A stretch of 64,000 nucleotides of DNA from NCBI RefSeq assembly GCF_002865645.1, contig NW_020194558.1, forward strand, positions 2,942,014 through 3,006,013. Direction: 5' to 3'. A program made the translations under genes and the position numbers. Shown piece by piece: positions 49,996 to 59,393 of this stretch. The stretch is from Hyaloscypha bicolor E (Eukaryota; Ascomycota; Leotiomycetes; Helotiales; Hyaloscyphaceae). A model generated the notes under the pieces. That model saw only the letters and a program-made list of their open reading frames with translations. It made no database searches and was not told where the DNA came from. Position 1 is the first letter of the stretch. Every line of letters begins with the position of its first letter.

Positions 49996-50003
49996 AGAAC
50001 TCC

Positions 50004-52811
50004 AAAGCTTGAGCGTGGATACGTCCAAGGATGTTGAGGGTCGCTTGAAATGAAGGCCCAATGTTTTGGGTATTTTGGGTACACTTGTAATGAGCAGAAA
50101 TTAGCCCCGACTTTCAGAAAGAGACCAATATCGGGGGTTCTAAAAATGGCATTGCCATGAGAGATAATAAATGTTCTTATAACTATAAATCGCATTTAAT
50201 AAAAAGTATTTATATTATTTATTTATATTATTTATATTATTTATTTATATTATTTATTTATATTATTTATTTATATTATTTATTTATATTATTTATTTAT
50301 ATTATTTATTTATATTATTTATTTATATTATTTATAATAATAAAACAAAATTTAATATTTATAAATAAGAAATATAAGAATAAATCTTTCCTCAAATCTT
50401 TCGAATTCTCTTTTTATTTAATATTTCTATATTTTTATCTTACTCAAAACCAAAATAATAAATGTTATAAATATCTTCTAAGCTAGTTCAAGTCTTAGCC
50501 TTATTTAACTTACTCTCACTTATATTTTTACTAGAAGTAGTATATAGTTAAATGGTTATTATATATCGACTAAAATTGCGGTTAATAATATGGCTGTCTA
50601 TACTACGCCTATAAATAAAGACAGCTATTCTGGAATTGTGAACGGCTTCACCTTTTATAGACCTGCATTGAACTATAATAGGAATTATAAATTGAGTTAT
50701 TAGCCAGATTACGAGTAGGTGTATCTCTCAGAACTATTATTACCCTTGAACTTAACTAAACTACAAATCGCTTTAAAATGCTAGGCATGGCCGATTCGGA
50801 GTTTTTCAGGTACTCATTTACCACGAACGGAAGAGGGGCTTATCCTAGGGTTGTTACAGGTTGATTTTGATTTGAGATTTGATTTTTATATCTTTGAGCT
50901 CTTCTCGAACGGCCAAGATGACTTGCTTCCGTTGCTCTCAATGCTCAATAAACCGCCGTGTATAAACTTGCTTCTACCATCGGACTTCACTATAGTTCCC
51001 AGCACTCGAGCTTAATAGACCCCCCTTGCTCAAGTTGACTCAGGTCTGGCTCAAGTTCAGCTCGAGGCTGCTCAGCATGGCTCACCCTGTTTACGGCGCG
51101 GCGTAATTTTAGGCACTTCTCACTAGAAGTCGTTAGTTTGTAACAAGCTGTCTGAAAGGTACCTCTATCTAGAAGCTGTCACTACTATACATTCACAACA
51201 CGCTGACAGGTAAGTCTTCTTGTACTTCACGGGGCTGTTTTCGTTTCCCTGTGCGTTTTGGCCGAGATCTAAAGCTTAGGCCCGCGAGGGTGGGACTCGT
51301 TTCGACTGCTCAGCTAAAAATAGAACATAACGCGAGGACTGCTTGAGAGCCATTTTTGGATCCCGTAAAATTACACGCGAATGGTAAGGTTAATTTGGCG
51401 TCACAGTTCAACGACATCCTATTCGGTTGTTCTAGAGGCCGAGAAGTTCTTGCTAAGTCACTTTTAATACGGAAAGGGTAATGTTATATAAAAAGAAAGC
51501 GGTAAGCAAATGTCTTAAAACTCGATGCACGGGATACTTAGCCCGGCACGTGACTGGTCTCGTCAAGCAGTTCTTAAATGCAAGGGGCCGCATAAGCAAG
51601 TGCAAATGCGAAGAGTAAAAGCCAGATTTTCTCTCATTAAGAGAATATATTGCAATATTGGGCAGTACCGGGACCCCCCCCCCCAAGAAAAGGAGGAAAT
51701 AGAAGAAGATAAGAGGAGTGTTTAGTCTTAGGGGGAGACCCCCCAACCCCCCTTAAGTATCTGCTAGTTTTTTAATTTTTTACAAATCATGTGCCATTGG
51801 ATTTTTAATATCACGTGAACTTTTTGCCACACTAGCCCACCGCGCGTAACTAAAACTTTGCATTGACAAGTCAAAATCTTACTTTTAATAATATAAATGA
51901 AGCGAATGATTATTTTAATCATGCTAATAAAATAAGAACATAAATATGACGCCGTTTAATCACTCCAAGGGAGATCGCTTTTGACTATAGTACCTATCAA
52001 TTACAATTATAGTAAAGGGGCAAATAAACAAATAAAATATTTATGTAAAGTGTCGTGAAAGATAAATAAATTATATTTGCCATGTGACGGCTCTAGTATA
52101 ATACTCTTTATAGAGAAGACTGCTTTAACCCCTTAATACTAGCTACGTATAGTCTCAAACGATCCGCAGCACATTTTAGAGGATAATTTCGGGTTCATCT
52201 ATTACCTATCAGCCACCCATTCCCTCACCTCTTTTCTTCTCTTTCTCCCTTCCCAGCCACGCCTCCCTCCCCATCCCCACACAAACTTCAACTAGGGTAC
52301 TCTCTCCTAGGGAAATACTCTCTAGAGAGCCTCTATATATTCTAAGGAACCTCCCAAATAATAGCTCTCTAACTAATGGCTCCCTATAATATATAAAGAG
52401 CTCTCTGGGGGTGAGCTCCTTTGGGGGCAGCTCCCTGGCAGCTGCCTGGGGGAGAGCTCACTGCAATAATAATAATTAGCCTATCTTAATATAATACCTA
52501 ATTTTATATACTGGCTATAGTAGTTACAGGCCTCAACTTAATTTTAGTATAGTTGCACGTCTAATTTCAAGTGGTTTGGGTTTTTTGGTGTTTTGGTTTT
52601 TCGGTTTTTTGGGTTTTGACCCTTCACCTCCTAAAATCCTGCCCCAGCACTGTCCAGTGCAAAGCTGGTCGCAGAGCAACGGATAGAATACATATACTTA
52701 AAGCCAATAATAAATTTGAAAACAAAAAAAGACCATTACATCAAGTTAGGACACTATGGACTTTAAAGACCAAAAAGAACGTAGCAAAACAAAAAAGTCT
52801 GTCACGTTAAA
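50004..52811. other. 2.8-kb non-coding region
   Basis: Holds the former 3' end of the dioxygenase gene (AAAGCTTGA just after the hAT duplication), a 13-bp tandem array at 50208-50333, a 12-C run near 51672, stretches of ordinary composition with only short frames, and T/G-rich low-complexity DNA at 52571-52620. I see no supported gene. The region 50995-51090 (repeated GCTCAAG/GCTCGAG) may be a subterminal part of another element, unproven. Confidence 0.45.
50208..50333. repeat. 13-bp tandem repeat
   Basis: Roughly nine copies of TATATTATTTATT, nearly identical. The long frame across it (50157-50486) is a by-product. Confidence 0.9.
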
Positions 52812-53624
52812 TCACTTCGCAATACGTTCCTCGACCCATTTCAGAGAGAAATCAGCAACCTCCTCCCACCCATCCTGGTTTACAATTCCATGACTCCTCC
52901 CCTCAAAAATCTTCATCTCGACTACCGCGGGGCCTTTGTAATGCTTCAGTTCTGCCTCTACCACCTCTACCGGCACGACATGATCCTTGGTACCCCCAAT
53001 TAGCAACAGCGGCACCCTATCCCTCTTCGCAAAATCCACATGCCCATCTGACTTGGTATTACCCGTCGAAGTGAACGCACCCTCCAAACCCTGCCACAAG
53101 ATGTGCCCAGCTGAAGGGATTGAGTACTTCTCCCACAAAACCTTCGACTCCGCCTCGCTCAGGTGGTTCCCAAACGCGTAGTGGAACTGGCTTTCGGTGA
53201 TAGGTACCGCGGCTTTGTACGTCGACGGATGCCCCAGGACGCCGAAGCCGGATTTGATAGTCGATGGCTTTAGGGCGATCACACCAGAGGGCTGGCCTGG
53301 ACAAATGCCCACACCCGCAGCGCCGAGGCCGCGCGAGAGCAGGATCTGCGTGAAGAGGCCGCCGAAGGAATGGCCCATAATGATAGGCGGTGTCGGAAGA
53401 GCTTCGATGATGGAGGCGTAGTGGTCGACGATCTGACGGATGGTGAGGTCGGCGAGTGCGCTAGGGTCGCGGCGGATCTCTTCGGGTGTGCGGGAGTCGA
53501 TGCCGGGCCAGCCTGGTGCGAGCACAGTGTAGCCTGCAGCTTTGAAGTGGGTGACCCAGTCTTCCCAGCAAAGGGGGGTCATCCAGAGTCCATGGACAAG
53601 AACGATGCTTGGTTTTGAAGCCAT
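52812..53624 (-). CDS. Alpha/beta hydrolase, intact
   Basis: 270 residues from the ATG at 53624 (MASKPSIVLVHG); the open frame continues 29 codons upstream, but VLVHGLW at residues 8-14 is the usual N-terminal strand and oxyanion region, so the downstream start fits the family. Catalytic triad: nucleophile Ser86 in GHSFGG, acid Asp214 in GGTKDHVVP, His245 in EGRSHGIV. Single exon, length normal for the family (about 270), no signal peptide, presumably cytosolic esterase/lactonase-type hydrolase of unknown substrate. The G+C content is higher than in neighbouring genes and codon use is clean, so it is not RIP-affected. It stands alone between repeat-rich stretches, convergent with the dioxygenase gene. 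Confidence 0.85.
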   Translation of the reverse strand: MASKPSIVLVHGLWMTPLCWEDWVTHFKAAGYTVLAPGWPGIDSRTPEEIRRDPSALADLTIRQIVDHYASIIEALPTPPIIMGHSFGGLFTQILLSRGLGAAGVGICPGQPSGVIALKPSTIKSGFGVLGHPSTYKAAVPITESQFHYAFGNHLSEAESKVLWEKYSIPSAGHILWQGLEGAFTSTGNTKSDGHVDFAKRDRVPLLLIGGTKDHVVPVEVVEAELKHYKGPAVVEMKIFEGRSHGIVNQDGWEEVADFSLKWVEERIAK

Positions 53625-55239
53625 AGTTGACGTGGTATTAGGAAGTCTTGTTGAGGAAAAAAGGTTGCAGATGGTATGCTGGGCGAAGCAAGATGTCAGA
53701 TGAGAGGGCAAATGTCCAAGAGGAAGTGAGACTCACGATGCTGTTAAAACGGATTTGAAGGCTGGTGAAATAGCTAAGTATTTGAAGTTGACTTAAGATT
53801 CAGGATGCGCGAGGACTTGCAGTCCTTTTTATACCAGCAGACACGATTCATGATCACAGGAAATCAGCAAGAATCCATGCACGGTGGCAATATTAGCAAC
53901 GAGTACAGATATCGACATCGGCGACTAACAACACAGTGGGAGACGTGATAACTGAAGCGGCACGCGATAGGTTCCCCATATTGAACTAAACCGGATCTAG
54001 AAAATGCAAGGGCCCCTGCCACACTGCGGCTGGGACTGCAGGGACTGCATGGACGGTGAGGGAAGCCATCCGATCTTAATTGGTCACGTTTCAACTACAA
54101 CTTTCATTCTAAACCAATATCCTACCATTTGAGGCGCGGATTACTGTTGTGGGTACAGTTGGTGGCTACTGTATCACGTTGACTTCATCGTAACTAAGTC
54201 ATCCATGTCCAGAGACATCTCACAATGGGCAGTTGCAACTCCAATCATTGCATTCGGCCCGCTCACCGTATTATTCGTTTTTGGACTTGGTATTGAACTC
54301 TCCTTCAGTGGGCAACATGCATTAGCCTCCATAATATTTGGGTTCCTAGAGACCCGGTGCTGAAAGGATGTGAGGATAATTTTAGCGATGCACTCCGAAG
54401 GCCTAACAGCGGAGCTATCAGGGTATCCGGTTCCAGCACATGCAGAAACTCCCAAAAGCATTCCCCCCGAACAGCTAGCTGAAAAATAGTACTGTAGATC
54501 GGTCCAAGGTCTTCCCTAAACATTAGAGCTTGCCATTGCCACAGACCAATTCCCGTGGATGATATGGGCCTACTTAAGCAGGACTTCAAGTTGCGTTGCT
54601 TGGTACTCGAGAAGGATGCAGCCACTATATACAGTCCTCACATAGATAGTTCGTGGCCCCCAAGTTTTTGCAAGACAGGAAATTTCCTTTGGTGATACTG
54701 TGATAATCGTACACTCGGAGATTGATTTGCTGGTCTTCAGGCAGGGCTTGCGCATTAGCGATTCGAAAGGTCCGCAAAGGGAATGTTCCCAGGATGTGAG
54801 CGCAGTAGGGAGACAATGTTTGCGGTAAGGAGGTTCCGGCATAAAGTAAAGAGAATAGGTCACAGAGTCTGTAAGACCCTGTGGCGGTGCGTTCGGTTAA
54901 CGAGCCCTGTAATGAGCCCTGCGGACATCTTGGATACAGCGCTCGGGCGCTGTAACCTAGGTGGGTTTACGCCTAAAGTTAAGCGGTCCCAGTGATTGAT
55001 CTTTTTCGAAGCTACCTTCGTACTTTATGCCGGAACCTCCGTGGCCAATGAAGTGCGGCGGCTGACTCAGCTGCGAGGAATGCAGAAAATTCCCCTACCA
55101 TTTTCACACCTCACTCCCAGTTGACCATCAATTCCTGGGCACGTTACCCATCAGATGAAGCCGGCAGGAGCAGCATGCGCTCTCCATTTCCCGATTTGGT
55201 CATGATGTGAAGGTCGGACTCGGCGTTCAACTGCTATCA
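53625..55239. other. Intergenic region with possible coding remnants and an inverted repeat
   Basis: Contains the hydrolase promoter (left), then overlapping short frames on both strands at 54170-54860. On the + strand 54211-54354 reads as a membrane-like segment (ATPIIAFGPLTVLFVFGLGI) and 54387-54488 as MHSEGLTAELSGYPVPAHAE; they could be two exons of a decayed gene, but no family is recognisable. A 20-bp perfect inverted repeat (GGAGGTTCCGGCATAAAGTA) sits at 54829-54848 and 55021-55040. Confidence 0.3.
54829..55040. repeat. Inverted repeat, possible MITE
   Basis: Arms 54829-54848 and 55021-55040 are perfect complements, 20 bp each, with 172 bp between. Size fits a MITE, but I find no clear target duplication next to the arms. 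Confidence 0.5.
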
Positions 55240-57287
55240 ATGGCTGACGGGAACAGCCAACCCTGCTTCGATGAAGACCAAAACAACGAGCACGGAATCG
55301 AACATGCAAAGAATGGTAGGAACGATTCAGATACGATAAGGCTCAGAAAAGCCCTTGGCCTAATTCAGCAAGTAGTTCCCAAACCGGAAATCAGCCCTCA
55401 AGCAAGGAAGGGGAAGCGCTCTCGTGACAAGCTGGCAAAGGCAACGCCACAGCTGCGTTTCATAACGACCACGAATCCAGAACAGGATAAAGATCCCCGG
55501 ACACGAAAGGCTGTCCGGTCGCATGTTGCTCGTCAATTTCACGTTGTAAGGCAACAAGCTTGGGAAGATGAGGAAGAATTACAAGGTAGGAACCAATCTC
55601 AATCCCCGGCTCCGAATGCTGAAAATGCTGTTGGAGATTCGCTTGGGAGAACCTCTCGAACTCTGTCACTTAAAATGTATTAGTTTTCATGGATCGTGAC
55701 TTACGGTTATAGGGGGTAGAAGTGGAAACGTTACAGGTCATGCCAACACGGCGTTGGAGGTACAGGGATGCTCTCAGCAGAAGTTCCGACAGCCAACTGG
55801 AAGTTTGGTCACTGTGGTAGGGCCACAGGGAATTGATCCATTTTCTAGTTGCTCATTGCACGTCACACCTCGCATGAACATCCTGATAGATCATTGTAAG
55901 AACCGATCTCCTTGGATCTCATTTCATATATATTCTGATTCTCGTTGATGAAGTCACAATACTTATGAGTCTAAATTATATCACTGGCTTACCTAAGACC
56001 CACAGTCTTGAACGTCGTTGGACCTCAGATGAACGTGTTTGCCATCAACTCAAGTAACGCTACAGATCCAATAAAAACGATCTATATCCCATTCAGCATC
56101 GCAGACCCTTGTGTTTTCCATGGTCTCTTACTACTCTCGGCCCAAAGCTTTGCTAAATTATCAGGCGATACGAGCTATCGTATTACTGCTTTGACTCATA
56201 AAGCGGAGTGCATCCGGTTGGTCAATAAAGCCTTGGGAGTTTCTGGAAAAGCGACGAGCGATGCCACAATTGCAGCAGTTTTGATGCTTGCCGTTGAGGA
56301 GGTCAGTTTAATTTTATTGACTCATATCTCCAGAACAATCTATGAACCGATCCAGTCTAATGTAGTTCTAAGCTTCTTCTGGGGAATCTCGAGGTATTCA
56401 AGGCCCATTTGAGTGGCCTCCAGTCTATGGTGTCGATCAGAGGTGGCCTCCACACTCTGGGCCTCGGTGGAATTCTGGAACAGCTGGCACTGAGGTACAT
56501 ACCTGCCCCAAATCCGTATTATGTGGCACTGCTAACGAGATATGTCTTCAGTTGTGATCGTGCCTGCGAGATATTTACGGGATCGAGGCCACTGAGAACG
56601 TTGTCTGAGAACCTCTCAGAAAGACGCCCATCAACTGGGTTACCGCCAGGCTTCCACGAGATCCTCCAATCGGCTGGTATCAATCGTCAAATGGCGGGAT
56701 TCATTGCCGATGCACAAACTACCTCGCTGATCAAGATGTATTTCGCATATGAAGGGACAACTGACGCCGAGCTACGATTTTCAGATACTCACTGCGACTT
56801 GATTTCCCAGCACATCGATCAGATATCGTCTCAGTATATGATCACAAGTGAGGCGATCGAGGCAGCTCCTCTTTTACTGGTCGAAGAATGCCTCAGTTAT
56901 GGGCTTTTGGCGTATCGTATGGTGATGCTTCGACCCACCCCACCTGACCCTTATTTCACTTTAGAAGTTGGAAATCGGCTGAAGACCACATTGGTGAGAA
57001 CGGAATTCCTAGTGCATTGGCGAGACCAACTTGACTTGTTGCTCTGGATAACATTCATGGGTGCGAGTACAACAACGGAAGGTCCGCTGCGAGAATGGTA
57101 TGTGCTTCTGCTAAGTGGTATCAACGGCCACCTAGGCACGAAGTCGTGGGCGGAGATTAGTCGTATTTTGGAAAAGTTCTTATGGCTCGGACGCTGCGAA
57201 AGTCTAGGGATGGTTTTGTGGTTCGAGGTGGAAGGCCTCTCTACTGACCAACCTTTGCTCCAACCTTTAATGTTGGCTTGGAAATAG
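55240..57287 (+). CDS. Fungal-specific regulator-domain protein without zinc cluster, four exons
   Basis: 607 residues. Exons: 55240-55676, 55720-55895, 56006-56301, 56373-57287; introns of 43, 110 and 71 bp are GT..AG and all phases agree. The N-terminus has a basic segment (ARKGKRSRDKLAKATPQ) and LRFITTTNPEQDKDPRTRKA followed by RSHVARQFHVVRQQ, a signature of a family of fungal proteins that share the regulatory domain of Zn2Cys6 factors but lack the cysteine cluster. Next come GIDPFSSCSLHVTPRMNILI, TIYIPFSIADPCVFHGLLL and AVLMLAVEE, then LLLGNLEVFKAHLSGLQSMV and SIRGGLHTLG, all typical of that domain. No cysteine cluster is seen, so DNA binding is doubtful. Intact and free of RIP. Role unknown; it may regulate local genes. 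Confidence 0.8.
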
Positions 57288-58059
57288 CTGCGACGTGGCA
57301 GATACTAGAGATTCCCTATGATCGCTTTGCTCCAAATAGCCTATTTCCTTCAACACGCCCTCTATATCCAAAGTCCTGGTAAATTCTCCCTCGAGAGGAA
57401 GATGGCGATTTCGATACATGCGACAGCGGCTACAAACTCTGCCGCTCTCCATCGTGGTACCTCTTCTGAGTAAGCATTGACCGGACGCCTACAGCGTAGT
57501 AGAGACCTATATATACAATAAAGGGGGCAGTCGAGCCTTATCTCCTAGCCTCTCAGGGCCGTGGGATAATATCCTCTACAGTCGCTTCAATCACCACTAC
57601 CCAAGTTCAAAACACAATCACCTGCATAACCTCAACCCCCAAATTCCTCGGCCACCACGGCTGGTCAATCCCGCTCCTTCTCGTGCCAATGTTTTAGCCC
57701 ATTTTTAGCCTTCTCGCCCTCAATCTGCAGGACGGGCTTCACGCAACGCGCGCCAACTTCAGTAGAGGTCTACCCACCAACGTACATCTCGCTCCACGTC
57801 TATTAGACCCTGTCCGAAGTCCCACTACATTTGATTAGAGTTTGGGAGTGGTCGCAGTCCCAAAGAGCGAGAGTGTGATATTTATACCAGGGGCTTCATT
57901 GTAATGGTGTGTTAATCTTTGAAGTGTTTTGAGCCCATGTTGTGATTGAGCGAGGCAGTCTGCCTAACACCAAACATCGAAAGCTCTCATGCCCTGAAGA
58001 CCATTTGGTGCCGAACGCCAATCCTAGCAAAGCAAGGCAAGCGTGTTTTTTCTCTTAGC
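57288..58059. other. Intergenic region
   Basis: About 770 bp between the regulator-like gene and the GMC relic, including both 3' UTRs. Short frames only (for example - strand 57267-57452, no family). A TATATATACAATAAA stretch lies near 57510. Nothing else recognised. Confidence 0.4.
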
Positions 58060-58245
58060 CTAAACATTGCCTGATATATGAAGCTCGTCCTTCTTTCTAG
58101 CAATCAGTGCAGCGGCGCGCTCCGCAAGCCCATACAGCGTTGCTTGGGGATGCCCACCAACTGGCGCAGGAAAAACGCTTGCATCCACAACTCTCAGTCC
58201 TTGAATGCCTTTCACTCGCAGTTCTGCGTCAAGCACCGAGCCAAG

Positions 58246-59039
58246 CAGTGTGTCAAATGATTAGATTAGATTAGATTAATGGGCATTAATCTAATCTAAT
58301 CAAGGAAATTTACCATTAATCATATTCTAATCATAATCTAATCAGATTAATCGATTATTAATTGCTTAATTTGATTAATGGAGCACGTGACTAGACACGT
58401 GATAGCGCTAGCCGCATAGGGAGCGCGCTTTACCGCATTAGGGCTACGGCCACCTAGCGGCGGCCTGGGCCGCAGCTTACCAAGCTGTGAGGCATATAAT
58501 AGCAGGGTGATGTACAAGTAATCAAGGTAAGTAAGCTTTAGAGTGACGCTTGCAAGTGTAACTGATTTCCAAGAGTTGATTCCAACAAAAGACTAATCGA
58601 TGCCCCTTTCCAAAGCTAGAAGCGTCTCCCTATATATTCCCTAGCGCTTAGCCAAGCGTACGAAGACCTTTACTTAATTAGGAAATGTGATCCCATACAA
58701 GCTTTACCCAAAATAGGAAACTAGATCCACGATATCTGATACTCGTCTATGCGTCATCACGTGCGCCTCTTATAAATAATTGGTTTATTATTATAGAAAA
58801 GGAGTTATTAGTTAGTTATAAGGTTATTTAATAATTAATAAGTAAAAGTAAAGAGAAAAGTAAGAAAAGTCAAGAAACTCCGGTATCACGTGATTAATCA
58901 AGTATTAATCAGATTAATCAAGATTAATTAATCTAATCTAATCAAAAAAAATCTGAATCACGTTAATCATAATCTAATCACATTAATCAATTAATTAACC
59001 GATTAATTTGATTAACGTGATTAATCCTTTAATACACTG
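58246..59039. mobile_element. Non-autonomous hAT element 2 (794 bp) with a nested LTR
   Basis: Ends CAGTGTGTCAAA (left) and complement of CAGTGTATTAAA (right), with 8-bp target duplication GAGCCAAG at 58238-58245 and 59040-59047. Subterminal arrays of GATTAGATTA/TAATCTAATC are present on both sides. The middle holds a solo LTR-like copy (58496-58774). Same terminal family as hAT element 1, but the interior is unrelated. No transposase frame. Confidence 0.88.
58496..58774 (+). repeat. LTR-like repeat nested in hAT element 2
   Basis: Starts TGTGAGGCATATAATAGCAG and matches the solo LTR at 45510-45836 through most of its length, lacking a short CGATCC/GATTCC-rich segment present there. C-to-T differences dominate. 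The bases flanking it (CAAGC, AATAA) are not duplicated. Confidence 0.75.
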
Positions 59040-59151
59040 GAGCCAAGTGCACATCTCCCTGCGGCATGGATGTGTGGGATTCTAACCTTACGGATCCGAC
59101 CTTCAATTTCTTCCTTGCTGCTTTCCACTCTCAGTGGGCTCAGTCCAGGCG

Positions 59152-59393
59152 TTTAATAAATTAGGTATTAATACTTTTTCTTTTATTAATATTAGAGTAA
59201 ACAAATATACTTTTATTAATTCTAAGTTCATGAAAATAATAATATAATTCTTAGATATTAAATTTATTTAACTAAAGTTATCTTATAGCACAAAGCCCAA
59301 CTGTAGTAATCCATGTAATAGATCTGTTAGAACTGAATGTACGCTAGTACACTATAGTTTATATACTGGATCTATTTAGAGAACTTAAGGTTA
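59152..59393. other. A+T-rich spacer
   Basis: About 240 bp between the GMC relic and transposon copy B, A/T-rich in the left half. No feature seen. Confidence 0.5.

Larger units (their letters stand above)
58060..59151 (-). pseudogene. C-terminal relic of a GMC oxidoreductase, split by hAT element 2
   Basis: FAD-dependent alcohol oxidase/dehydrogenase family. On the - strand, 59151-59040 encodes KEEIEGRIRKVRIPHIHAAG then RCALGS, where PHIHAAG carries the first catalytic His region of the GMC C-terminal domain. The frame breaks at the hAT insertion and resumes at 58245 as VLDAELRVKGIQGLRVVDAS, VFPAPVGG, ATLYGLAERAAALI, ending at the stop at 58060. Taking out the element and one 8-bp duplication joins the two pieces in frame. 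Everything upstream of about residue 40 before the break, including the Rossmann fold, is missing: the frame meets a stop and A+T-rich DNA at about 59151. A dead relic. Confidence 0.8.

Noticed and set aside
50157..50486. 109-codon frame rich in Ile, Tyr, Leu and Phe
   Set aside because: Translation of the 13-bp tandem repeat; low-complexity artefact.
52571..52810. 79-codon + strand frame starting MVWVFWCFGF
   Set aside because: Product of a T/G-rich low-complexity run; no ATG-supported homology.
54174..54863. Several - strand frames of 63-106 codons
   Set aside because: Mutually overlapping in different phases and without known motifs; the + strand reading is at least as plausible, so none is called.
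58078..58260. 60-codon + strand frame
   Set aside because: Antisense of the GMC oxidoreductase relic and ends inside the hAT terminal repeat.
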